Shown: in pieces, positions 53,582 through 61,371 of the stretch
How positions within the stretch are numbered: position 1 is the stretch's first letter
How the letters are laid out: each line of letters opens with the position of its first letter
From: CAMYLY01 sp036397755
GTDB lineage: Bacteria; Gemmatimonadota; Gemmatimonadetes; Gemmatimonadales; GWC2-71-9
Reading direction: 5' to 3'
DNA length: 64,000 bases
Assembly (NCBI GenBank): GCA_036397755.1
Contig: DASWII010000012.1
Location: 8,718 to 72,717 of the forward strand
Notes under the pieces: generated by a model
Database searches by the model: none
What the model was told of the DNA's origin: nothing
Seen by the model: the letters and a program-made list of their open reading frames with translations, nothing else
Program-made: the position numbers and the translations under genes

Positions 53582-54806
53582 CGCGTGTCCCCGGGAAATA
53601 GGTTGTCAGAATGGCTCGCGCGGTCTCGCCCGCCCGCGCCCGCCCAATCGCGCCCCACTGACACATGCCGACACCGTGCCCCCACCCGAACCCGTCCACC
53701 CGCACCCGCGTCGTCACCCCCCCGGCCTGCTCCACCGACACGCGGAACCGGTTGCTCCCCAGCCACGCGCCCTTGGCGGGCGCCAGCACCGAGCGAATAT
53801 CTGCCGCGTACACCGGGATCTCTCCGCCGCTCACGCCGATGCGCAGTTCGGTTACCCGCCCAGAGGGCCCCGTCGTACGCGCCCGCACGTCCCGGATCGT
53901 GTCGACACGATCGCCGTCGACGCCGAGCACGGAGGGCACCGTTTCGCGTAATATATCGCGCAACTCGGAGGCGTCCCACTCGGCGCTCCATGAGAAGCGA
54001 GGAGAGATGTCACAGTACGACCCGTCGCCCCGGCGATCCGACACGGGACGCAGGTACGGTTGCGACACGGCCGATCGGAACGCCTCTTCGGGCGCCGCCG
54101 TGGACCCGCCGCAGGTCGAGTGGTAGAAGGGCGTGATGGGCTCCCCGCCGTAGGTGAGAACCATCCCCCGGGTGGCGCCGACCGCCCGGATGCCGAGGGG
54201 CGTTTCCGCATCCACGCCGCCGTAGGCTTGATCCACCACCCCGGCGCGAATGTCGAATCCCTCGGCGCCGAACTTGCCGCGGTTCACGATCGTGTACGTG
54301 CGCGCCGCGATGGCCTGCGCCTCGAGCGCCGCCGCGTCACCGTCTTCGCGCGGTCCAAGTTCGGCGTTCACGACACCCAACACATAGTCCTCGAGAGACA
54401 GTTCGTTGACCGCCGTCAACCCTCCGTTGCGCGTGAACACCTCGACGACACCGCGATAGGGTTTGCCATCGACGAGTACGAACGCGGACCGGGTCCGGCT
54501 CACGAACACGATGCGCTCGTAGCTGCCCTCCGCGCCGGGCGCCCGCAACCGCAACGCGCGCCCGTCGGCATCCAATGTGACGGCGCCCTCGGCGTGCAAT
54601 TCCACGACCGTCGCTCCGTGCGCGATCCCCATCCCCGTGCCTTGCACGCCGATCGTGAGGGAGGACGCCCCCACGACGAGACCGACGCGCACGTCGGGCG
54701 CCCGACCTTCCGGAGCCGGCCGCGGCTGTGGTGGCGTCGGGGCGCACGCCACCACCGTACCGGTCAGCCACAGTGAGACCGTGCGGATCCAACGCGTGCG
54801 GCTCAG
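53565..54806 (-). CDS. SpoIID/LytB-domain lipoprotein, apparently CTG-initiated
   Basis: 413 residues from CTG 54806. N-terminus SRTRWIRTVSLWLTGTVVAC is a lipoprotein signal with lipobox TVVAC. The SpoIID core spans about 120-405: GLTAVNELSLEDYVLGVV, EAQAIAARTYTI, AYGGVDAETPLG, YHSTCGGST, and the end FGWGHGVGMCQWGA. Homologues bind or cleave denuded peptidoglycan. CTG 54806 overlaps the rimO stop as CTGA and lies seven bases after GGAGG (54814-54818). No ATG, GTG or TTG in frame would give the signal peptide without deep overlap of rimO. Confidence 0.88.
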   Translation of the reverse strand: MSRTRWIRTVSLWLTGTVVACAPTPPQPRPAPEGRAPDVRVGLVVGASSLTIGVQGTGMGIAHGATVVELHAEGAVTLDADGRALRLRAPGAEGSYERIVFVSRTRSAFVLVDGKPYRGVVEVFTRNGGLTAVNELSLEDYVLGVVNAELGPREDGDAAALEAQAIAARTYTIVNRGKFGAEGFDIRAGVVDQAYGGVDAETPLGIRAVGATRGMVLTYGGEPITPFYHSTCGGSTAAPEEAFRSAVSQPYLRPVSDRRGDGSYCDISPRFSWSAEWDASELRDILRETVPSVLGVDGDRVDTIRDVRARTTGPSGRVTELRIGVSGGEIPVYAADIRSVLAPAKGAWLGSNRFRVSVEQAGGVTTRVRVDGFGWGHGVGMCQWGAIGRARAGETARAILTTYFPGTRVERWY

Positions 54807-56116
54807 GGAAGCGCCTCCGCCGTGAAGTCGTAATCCTCGTTGCCCGTGACCCGAACGCGGAGAAACTCCCCCGGGCGCGCCCAACCACCCCGCTGCACGT
54901 GGGTCACGCCGTCCACGTCGTCGGCCTGCCACGGCAGGCGCCCCACATGCGACGCATCGCGGTCGGTCTCGGCCGTGTCGTCCACGAGCGCGATCGACTC
55001 GCGACCCACAAAGCGAGCGAGCCGATCTTGGGAGATGGCGCGCTGCAGCTCGCTCAGTTCCTCCTGGCGCTCCGACTTCACCGAGGCGGGAACGTCATCC
55101 GGGAACTCGGCCGCGCGCGTCCCTTCCTGCTCGGAATACGTGAAGACGCCGAGCCGTTCGAACGCCGTTTCCTCCGCGAACTCGCAGAGCATCCGGAAAT
55201 CCTCGTCCGTCTCGCCCGGAAAGCCCACGATCGTGGTCGTGCGAATCGCGAGGTCAGGCACCGCATCCCGGAGCCACCGCACCTTCTCGCGAATCGTGTC
55301 GCGGCGTTCCGGACGGCGCATGCGTTCCAGCATACGATCGGAGGCGTGCTGGATTGGGATGTCGATGTACGGCACGATGCGGGGCTCGGTCGCGATCAAC
55401 TCGACCAACCGCTCGGTCAGGCCAAGGGAGTACACGTACAACAAGCGGAACCATGGAATCGTCGTCTCGCGCAGCAGCGCGTCGAGCAGGTCGGGCAACT
55501 TCGGCCCGTCCCTACCCAGGTCGCGCCCATAATGCCCCAGATCCTGCGCGACCAGGTTCAGCTCACGCGCGCCGTCCGCCTCCAGCTCCTGGGCCTCGCG
55601 CACCAGCCGCTCGAGCGGCTCGGAACGATGCTTTCCCCGCATGAGAGGGATCGCGCAGAAGGCACAGGAATGATCGCACCCTTCGGAGATCTTCAGATAG
55701 CGAACGTGACGGCCGTCGCCCAGATACTGCCGGACGCCCGGGTGGCCCTCCACCGGGTCAGCCAGCAACCCGCGCGCGGCCAGTGCGGGGACAAGCGTGT
55801 GGAGATCGTGGAACCCCAACAGCAGGTCCACATCGGGCATTTCCTTCCGGAGATCCTCCTGGTATCGCTGCACCAGGCACCCAACGGCCACCACCGCCTT
55901 GACCGTGCCGTACTGTTTGAGCTGCGCCGCCTGCAGCATGGCATCGATGGACTCACGCTTCGCGGCGTCGATGAACCCGCACGTGTTGACGAGCACCACG
56001 TCCGCACTATGCAGGTCATCCACGACGGATGCTCCGTGCCCGACCAGCTGTCCCACCAGCCGTTCGGAGTCCACGGTTGCCTTGTCGCACCCGAGCGAGA
56101 TCACGCCGAGTCTCAT
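54803..56116 (-). CDS. rimO: Ribosomal protein uS12 methylthiotransferase
   Basis: 437 residues. A radical-SAM methylthiotransferase with two iron-sulfur clusters: the UPF0004 domain (GVISLGCDKATVDSE, LVNTCGF, AVGCLVQRY), the radical-SAM CxxxCxxC at C147, C151 and C154 (GCDHSCAFCAIP), and a C-terminal TRAM domain. SLGCDKATVDSERL matches RimO rather than MiaB, where the text is usually TFGCQMN. It thiomethylates an Asp of uS12. ATG 56116 gives the family start. Its stop overlaps the SpoIID-like gene. Confidence 0.96.
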   Translation of the reverse strand: MRLGVISLGCDKATVDSERLVGQLVGHGASVVDDLHSADVVLVNTCGFIDAAKRESIDAMLQAAQLKQYGTVKAVVAVGCLVQRYQEDLRKEMPDVDLLLGFHDLHTLVPALAARGLLADPVEGHPGVRQYLGDGRHVRYLKISEGCDHSCAFCAIPLMRGKHRSEPLERLVREAQELEADGARELNLVAQDLGHYGRDLGRDGPKLPDLLDALLRETTIPWFRLLYVYSLGLTERLVELIATEPRIVPYIDIPIQHASDRMLERMRRPERRDTIREKVRWLRDAVPDLAIRTTTIVGFPGETDEDFRMLCEFAEETAFERLGVFTYSEQEGTRAAEFPDDVPASVKSERQEELSELQRAISQDRLARFVGRESIALVDDTAETDRDASHVGRLPWQADDVDGVTHVQRGGWARPGEFLRVRVTGNEDYDFTAEALP

Positions 56117-56131
56117 CGGGGGAATATACGG

Positions 56132-56358
56132 AGGGTACGATCGTAGGGGGGTAGGATCGTAGGGGGGTAGGATCGTAGGAGAGTACGGGGGTACGGGGGT
56201 GCGGGGTAACGGGGTACGGGGTAACGGGGTACGGGGGTACGGGGGTAACGGGGTAACGGGGTACGGGGTAACGGGGTACGGGGGTACGGGGTACGTGGTA
56301 CGGGGTACGGGGTACGGGGTAACGGGGTACGGGGGTACGGGGTACGGGGGTACGAGGG
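56132..56358. repeat. G-rich tandem repeat between rpoD and rimO
   Basis: On the + strand, units of GGGGTAC(G) or GGGGTAAC(G), 7-8 bp, are repeated about 20 times from roughly 56184 to 56354. They are preceded by a 17-bp unit (about GTAGGATCGTAGGGGGG) repeated about three times from 56135. There are far more than four G4 tracts with three- or four-base spacers, so a G-quadruplex is likely on the + strand. It is C-rich on the strand transcribed from rpoD towards rimO. No CRISPR character. Confidence 0.9.
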
Positions 56359-56375
56359 TCGCTGTGCCGGCTCTG

Positions 56376-57233
56376 CTACGACAGGAAGCTCTCCAGCGCG
56401 CGCGCGCGGCTCGCGTGACGTAACCGCGCCAGCGCCTTCTCCTTGATCTGGCGCACCCGCTCGCGCGTGATGCCCATCATGGAGCCGATTTCCTCGAGTG
56501 TCAGTGGGTCCTGGTCGTCGAGACCGAAGTAGAGTCGCAGGATCTTGGCTTCGCGATCCTTCAGCGTCCCCAGGACCTCTTCGATCGAATCGGACAGCGC
56601 CCGCTCGAACGTCTTCTCGTCCGGCCCGGCATTCTGCGTGTCGGGCAGATAATCGAGCAGCTTGTTGTCTTCGCCGAGCGTCAGCGGGGCATCCAGCGAG
56701 AGATGACTTTGCGAGATCGACAGCGTCTTGGCCACCTCTTCCCGGGAGATATCCATCCCCTCGGCGATCTCCTCGACCGTCGGCTCGCGGCCGAGTTCCT
56801 GCTGCAGCGCCGACGACCGCTTGCCGATACGGTGCAGCGTGCCGGCGCGGTTCAGCGGCACGCGCACGATGCGGCTCTGTTCCGCGAGCGCCTGGAGGAT
56901 CGCCTGCCGAATCCACCACACCGCGTAGGAGATGAACTTGATGCCCTTGGTCTCGTCGAACTTGTGCGCCGCGCGGATCAGTCCGAGGTTGCCTTCGTTG
57001 ATCAGGTCGGACAGGCTGACGCCCTGGTTCTGATACTTCTTCGCGACCGACACGACAAACCGCAGGTTGCTGCGGACGAGCTTGTCGAGCGACTCCGGGC
57101 ACCCCGTGCGGATCCGACGGGCCAAGTCGGCCTCGTCGTTCCGGCCGATGAGCGGATACTGACTGATCTCCCGAAGGTACTGGTCGAGGGATCCCTCGTC
57201 GACCGTCGTCTTGCGCGCGGAGTTAGCGCGCAT
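56376..57233 (-). CDS. rpoD: Primary-type RNA polymerase sigma factor (sigma-70, short form)
   Basis: 285 residues. Regions 1.2 (DQYLREISQYPLIGRNDEAD), 2.1-2.4 (SNLRFVVSVAKKYQNQGVSL, IKFISYAVWWIRQAILQAL), 3 (ELGREPTVEEIAEGMDIS) and 4.2 (LTLEEIGSMMGITRERVRQIKEKAL) are all present. There is no region 1.1, so the length and layout match the short primary sigma factors of Bacteroidetes-like groups. An alternative is a group 2 factor, but the intact 2.4 and 4.2 favour the housekeeping role. ATG 57233 follows ggagg; longer frames have no match. Confidence 0.92.
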   Translation of the reverse strand: MRANSARKTTVDEGSLDQYLREISQYPLIGRNDEADLARRIRTGCPESLDKLVRSNLRFVVSVAKKYQNQGVSLSDLINEGNLGLIRAAHKFDETKGIKFISYAVWWIRQAILQALAEQSRIVRVPLNRAGTLHRIGKRSSALQQELGREPTVEEIAEGMDISREEVAKTLSISQSHLSLDAPLTLGEDNKLLDYLPDTQNAGPDEKTFERALSDSIEEVLGTLKDREAKILRLYFGLDDQDPLTLEEIGSMMGITRERVRQIKEKALARLRHASRARALESFLS

Positions 57234-57293
57234 GCCGGGAGCTACCTCCGCCGCGTACCATGGGATTGCCGTCCGTGCAGTGGGACACCGCAC

Positions 57294-57307
57294 CACCGTG
57301 CACGGTG
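57294..57307. promoter_or_regulatory. Perfect 14-bp palindrome upstream of rpoD
   Basis: CACCGTGCACGGTG, about 60-75 bp upstream of the rpoD start. It could be an operator for a dimeric regulator. No -10 or -35 is clear in the 212 bases between 57234 and 57445, which otherwise show nothing recognisable. Confidence 0.3.
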
Positions 57308-57445
57308 ATTGCAAAGAGTCGAGAGGAAGGTGCGGCGAGGCGACGCGGCGAGACCAACTGAGGAGGCTTCGCGCTGCTGGACCGCATTCGACTCAATGGA
57401 TAGGACACAGCGGCACCGCGCTCCCGTGCGAGTTGTGAGTGGACG

Positions 57446-57688
57446 TTAGTCACGACTTGGAAGTGGCGCAACTGTCACCGACCAACCGCGCGCGTTGGCC
57501 CATGCACGCAGGGCCCGCGAGAACTCGGAACGCGAGCAGTTGTGACGAACGGTGGCCGCCGCCGCGGCCGCGCCCGTGCCGGACGCCACCTCCAGACGCT
57601 CGACGCGCGCGAGCGGCAGATCCGCGACGGCAGACGCGTCGAGGCGCATGCCACCGGCATTCAATATCACGGCGATCGACCGACGCAT
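57446..57688 (-). CDS. Small hypothetical protein
   Basis: 80 residues from ATG 57688. Reads as plausible protein: IAVILNAGGMRLDASAVADL, LARVERLEVASGTGAAAAAA, ALRAWANARGWSVTVAP. There is no signal peptide or known domain. There is no Shine-Dalgarno, and a TACCAT lies just upstream of the ATG. It fills an otherwise empty stretch between rpoD and the NtrC-type regulator, on the same strand. It may be spurious. Confidence 0.4.
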   Translation of the reverse strand: MRRSIAVILNAGGMRLDASAVADLPLARVERLEVASGTGAAAAAATVRHNCSRSEFSRALRAWANARGWSVTVAPLPSRD

Positions 57689-57766
57689 GCCACATGGTAC
57701 GATGGCCGGCGCCGATGGCCGGACGCCAAACCACGCGAACCCTGCCCGAAAAAACGCGTCCGCCCG

Positions 57767-59119
57767 TCAGCGGCGTTGCAGCCCGTAGCGTTCGATCTTC
57801 TTGTACAGATTGGAGCGCGGCATCTCGAGCTTCCGCGCCGTCTCGCTCACGTTCCAGTTGTTCTCTTCGAGCTTGGCCTCGAGAAACGCGCGTTCGGCCG
57901 ACGTCTTGAACTCCTCGTAGGTGTCCCAGCGACCGGGATCGGCCACCGGGCCTTCGTGCGCGTGCCCCGACAACCGTTCCACATCGGCCGCGCGTACCTC
58001 GTCTCCGGCCGCGAGAATCAGCAGGCGCTCGACCGTGTTGCGGAGCTCGCGCACGTTCCCCGGCCAGTCACGAGCCCGGAGCGCCTCGACCGCCTCGGGC
58101 GCGATCGGTCGCAGCCGGACACCCTCGCGCCGGGCCATCTGAGACGCGAAGTGCTCGATCAGCAACGGAATGTCATCCCGGCGCGCCCGCAGCGGCGGCA
58201 CCTCGATCGGCACGACGTTCAACCGGTAGTACAGGTCATCGCGAAACCGGCCGGCACCAATCTCCTCCGCGAGCGCCTTGTTGGTGGCCGCGATGACGCG
58301 GACGTCGACCGTGATCGGCTTTGCCGCCCCAATCCGCGTCACCACGCCCTCCTCGAGCGCGCGCAGCACCTTGGCCTGCGCGGCGGCACTCATGTCGCCC
58401 ACTTCATCCAGGAACAGCGTGCCGCCGTCCGCTTGCTCGAACTTCCCGGCCCGATCGGCGAACGCCCCCGTGAACGAGCCTTTCATGTGGCCGAACAGCT
58501 CGCTCTCGATCAGCTCTCCCGGAATCGCCGCGCAGTTCACCTCCACGAAGGGCTTCGCCGCCCTGGCCGACTGGTTGTGGATCGCCCGCGCCACCAGCTC
58601 CTTCCCGCTCCCGTTCTCCCCGGTGATCAGCACGCGCGCGTTCGTCGGCGCCACACGCTCCACCAGCGCCAACACCTGCGCGACGGCGGCGCTGCGTCCC
58701 ACGATTTCGTAGCGTCCGATCGACGCCCGCAGCCGCTCGTTCTCCGACTCGAGTTCGACCTGCTCGAACACGTGCCGCAGAAGCAACAGGATCCGATCCG
58801 TGTCGAGCGGCTTCTCGAGGAAGTCGAACGCACCCCGCTGCGTCGCTTCGACCGCGGTCTCGATGGTGCCATGCCCGGAGATCATGACCACCCGCGCCTG
58901 CGGGTTCCTCGCGCGCAGCTCACGCAACGTCTCCAACCCGTCCATCCCCGCCATCTTCACGTCGAGAAAGACGAGATGCGGGTGGAACAACTCATACGCC
59001 TTCAGCGCCCCGGCGCCTGACTCCGCCACCTCGACATCGATCCCCTCGTATTCGAGTACCTGACGCAACGCGTCGCGCACGCCTCGCTCGTCGTCCACCA
59101 CCAGCACCCGCCGGGCCAT
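57767..59119 (-). CDS. NtrC/NtrX-type sigma-54-dependent response regulator
   Basis: 450 residues: receiver with D53 (LVFLDVKMAGMDG) and FLEKPLDT, AAA+ domain with Walker A GENGSGKE, the sigma-54 contact loop GSFTGA (Ser in place of the usual Ala of GAFTGA, as in some NtrX proteins), FLDEVGDMSAAAQAK, and a Fis-type helix-turn-helix (VSETARKLEMPRSNLYKKI). It activates sigma-54 promoters when phosphorylated. ATG 59119 overlaps the previous stop (TAATG). A partner kinase is not adjacent. The frame open to 59782 is only an upstream extension. Confidence 0.95.
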   Translation of the reverse strand: MARRVLVVDDERGVRDALRQVLEYEGIDVEVAESGAGALKAYELFHPHLVFLDVKMAGMDGLETLRELRARNPQARVVMISGHGTIETAVEATQRGAFDFLEKPLDTDRILLLLRHVFEQVELESENERLRASIGRYEIVGRSAAVAQVLALVERVAPTNARVLITGENGSGKELVARAIHNQSARAAKPFVEVNCAAIPGELIESELFGHMKGSFTGAFADRAGKFEQADGGTLFLDEVGDMSAAAQAKVLRALEEGVVTRIGAAKPITVDVRVIAATNKALAEEIGAGRFRDDLYYRLNVVPIEVPPLRARRDDIPLLIEHFASQMARREGVRLRPIAPEAVEALRARDWPGNVRELRNTVERLLILAAGDEVRAADVERLSGHAHEGPVADPGRWDTYEEFKTSAERAFLEAKLEENNWNVSETARKLEMPRSNLYKKIERYGLQRR

Positions 59120-59778
59120 TAGGGCACCCTCCGGTAAAAGACGATGCCATCCGGCTGCACCCGGACGTCCCCGACGGTCGCGGGAGCCGGCAACAGGAAG
59201 GCACCAGTCGAATCGCCCGCCAGCCGCTCCACCACCCGCGGAATGACGGAGCCAGGAAGCGGGAACTCCCGAATCACAAGTTCCTCGACCGACCACGCCA
59301 GCACACCCGGCGCGCGAACGGTGAGCGGGCCCTCGGCGCGGAACGGTTGGCGGCCCCCCAACAGATCCGCCAGCGGGCCGAGGAGATCGCGGCCGAGCAG
59401 GTCGAGCCGCATCTGTGCGCCCAGCACGACGCGGTTCTCCGACAAGGTAATGGTCAACGAGTCCATCGCGGCGCTCGCCGCCGGATCCAGTCGGGCCGCC
59501 ACCAGCGAGGCGAACTCCTCGGCCGTGAAAGCGACATAGCCGGGCCCGCCCGCGTCGCCGATCGCGGCCTCCTTCTCCTCGGCCCGGCCCAGCGCGTCCG
59601 CCGATGGCGACCCCGTGCTGGAAGCAACCGCCGGCGGCGTTGCCGGAGCCGCCGCGCCCGCCTGCGGCTCGCGGAAGGCGGCGTACGCGGCACGGAGCTC
59701 GGCGCGGAAGAACCACGCAGCCACGGCGAGGGCCACGAGCAACGTGGCGCACCCGATCATCGCGAAGAAGTTGCGCAT
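59119..59778 (-). CDS. Membrane-anchored protein of unknown function
   Basis: 219 residues. One N-terminal membrane anchor (FFAMIGCATLLVALAVAAWFF), a Pro/Ala-rich linker to about 75, then a globular domain (FTAEEFASLVAARLDP, VVLGAQMRLDLLGRDLLG, GVLAWSVEELVIREFPLPG) that has the look of DUF2993-like lipid-binding folds; this match is weak. Probably periplasmic. ATG 59778 follows aggtgg at about six bases; GTG 59787 is an alternative. It sits in an apparent operon with larE and thpR upstream and the regulator downstream. Confidence 0.7.
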   Translation of the reverse strand: MRNFFAMIGCATLLVALAVAAWFFRAELRAAYAAFREPQAGAAAPATPPAVASSTGSPSADALGRAEEKEAAIGDAGGPGYVAFTAEEFASLVAARLDPAASAAMDSLTITLSENRVVLGAQMRLDLLGRDLLGPLADLLGGRQPFRAEGPLTVRAPGVLAWSVEELVIREFPLPGSVIPRVVERLAGDSTGAFLLPAPATVGDVRVQPDGIVFYRRVP

Positions 59779-59787
59779 GCACCCCAC

Positions 59788-60351
59788 CTAGAAAGTCTCC
59801 AGCTCCGCCGCAAACAACCGCTCGTACCGCGCTCCCGCGCGGCCAAGCACACTCCGCATGAGATCCACGGACGTCACGGTGAATACTTCGTCCACGATCA
59901 CCTCGGCCGCGAGCGCATCGAAACCGGCAAACGCCGGGGAGCGCGCATCGCGCCGCGCCCTGCCCAACGTGAGGTGTGGACGGAACACCCGACCCTCGTT
60001 GGGATACCCCAGCGCGTTCATCGCCCGCTCCACCCGGTCCTGCAACAGCTCGAGCGGTGGCGAGGCCTCACACCCGATCCACACGACTCGCGGCCGCGCG
60101 GCCGTCGGGACCGCACCGCACCCCGCGATCCCCACCGAGAACGGTCTCACGCCGGCCACGCACGCTCGTACCGCGTCCGTCAACTCGCGTTCCCGGTCCG
60201 CGGCGACCTCGCCGAGAAACTTGAGCGTCACGTGCAGCCCCTCGGGTTGACCCCATCGGACCGGCAACGCCGCGGAGCGCAGCGATGCCGTCGCGTCCCA
60301 CACGCGCCGGCGTACCGCATCGGGAAGGTTGATCGCCACGAACAGCCGCAT
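59788..60351 (-). CDS. thpR: RNA 2',3'-cyclic phosphodiesterase (LigT/ThpR)
   Basis: 187 residues with the 2H fold: MRLFVAINLPDAVRRRVWD, first HxTx motif HVTLKFLGEV, second HxTx motif HLTLGRARR. Opens 2',3'-cyclic phosphates on RNA; in E. coli it can also ligate tRNA halves in vitro. The ATG follows the larE stop directly (TGAATG). Confidence 0.95.
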   Translation of the reverse strand: MRLFVAINLPDAVRRRVWDATASLRSAALPVRWGQPEGLHVTLKFLGEVAADRERELTDAVRACVAGVRPFSVGIAGCGAVPTAARPRVVWIGCEASPPLELLQDRVERAMNALGYPNEGRVFRPHLTLGRARRDARSPAFAGFDALAAEVIVDEVFTVTSVDLMRSVLGRAGARYERLFAAELETF

Positions 60352-61200
60352 TCACCCCTCGCCCGCCAGCACCTCGACGGACGTCGCCCCGCCCGTCAGC
60401 TGACTCCCCCGCTGATATCCCGCCAGGTCGAGCGTCACCGAGCGGAATCCGAGATCGAGGAGCCGCGCACCGATGTCATCGCGGTGCCGCCGCACCAGCG
60501 CGAACGACGATGGCGGCACCTCGATCCGCGCCTCGTCACCCCGATGGCGAACCCGCAGATCACCATCCACGCCGATGGCCCGCAGAAGCGCCTCACCTTC
60601 CTCGACCTGGCGCACGCGGCTGCCCGTGACCGCCAGGCCATACATGACGCGGCTCGCAAGGCACGGCGCCGACGGCGCATTCCATATCGGGATGCCCAAC
60701 TCCCGAGCGACCGCCCGCACCGCCGGCTTGGTGAACCCGGCGCCGGCCAGCGGAGACACGACGCCGCACCCTTCCGTGGCTCGCAGACCGGGGCGATGTT
60801 CGCCCAGGTCGTCGGCGTTCGTGCCGTCCGCCATGGCGGCGAGCCCCTCGTCCCGGGCAAAGGCAGATAGCCGGACCCACAGCTCGCGCTTGCAGAAGAA
60901 GCAACGCTCCGTCGAGTTGGCCGCGTACTCCGCGTCCTCGAACTCGTGTGTGTCGATGGTCACGAAACGCAGGTCGAACTGCTCGGCGATGTCCCGCGCC
61001 TGCTCCAGTTGGACCCGCGAAACCGAGGGGGATCGGCCGAGGGCGGCAACGGAACGGTCGCGACCCAGCGCCTGCCGCGCGAGTACCGCCACGACGGCCG
61101 AGTCCACGCCGCCGGAGTACCCGACGAGGAGCGAAGGAAACGCGGCCAGTCGCTCGCGGAGCGCGGCGAGCCGGTCGCTCGGCACTGGCGTGGAGGACAT
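60352..61200 (-). CDS. larE: LarE-type sacrificial sulfur transferase
   Basis: 282 residues. PP-loop ATP pyrophosphatase with VGYSGGVDSAVVAVLA, STERCFFCKRELW, the conserved TNADDLGEHRPGL, and PCLASRVMYG, holding the sacrificial Cys. LarE supplies sulfur to the nickel-pincer cofactor of lactate racemase. larA, larB and larC are not in this window, so the partner is elsewhere or the role differs. ATG 61200 is preceded by no Shine-Dalgarno but by TATCTT eight bases upstream. The 165 bp between this gene and the divergent 61372 gene show nothing else clear. Confidence 0.9.
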   Translation of the reverse strand: MSSTPVPSDRLAALRERLAAFPSLLVGYSGGVDSAVVAVLARQALGRDRSVAALGRSPSVSRVQLEQARDIAEQFDLRFVTIDTHEFEDAEYAANSTERCFFCKRELWVRLSAFARDEGLAAMADGTNADDLGEHRPGLRATEGCGVVSPLAGAGFTKPAVRAVARELGIPIWNAPSAPCLASRVMYGLAVTGSRVRQVEEGEALLRAIGVDGDLRVRHRGDEARIEVPPSSFALVRRHRDDIGARLLDLGFRSVTLDLAGYQRGSQLTGGATSVEVLAGEG

Positions 61201-61371
61201 GGGTATGGAAGATAGTGCGGGCGAGTCCGGGGGGGATGGGGATCGCGCGGGCGGCCGGCGAGCCCAGGGGGGTTTGCGTTCGGGCCCCGCACCAGACGAA
61301 CTTAGCAGGTCGTGGGAGCCGTTCCGCCTCCGCGGCACACATGACACGTCGGTTACCTCGAAAGGAAAAGC

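Noticed and set aside
56132..56358. CRISPR array
   Set aside because: Units are 7-17 bp with no unique spacers, and no cas genes are near.
56199..56423. Open frame made of Gly/Tyr/Val/Thr repeats
   Set aside because: It is simply the translation of the GGGGTAC repeat, with no ribosome-binding site; not a gene.
57542..59020. 492-residue + frame
   Set aside because: It is antisense to the NtrC-type regulator and rich in Arg and His, without motifs.
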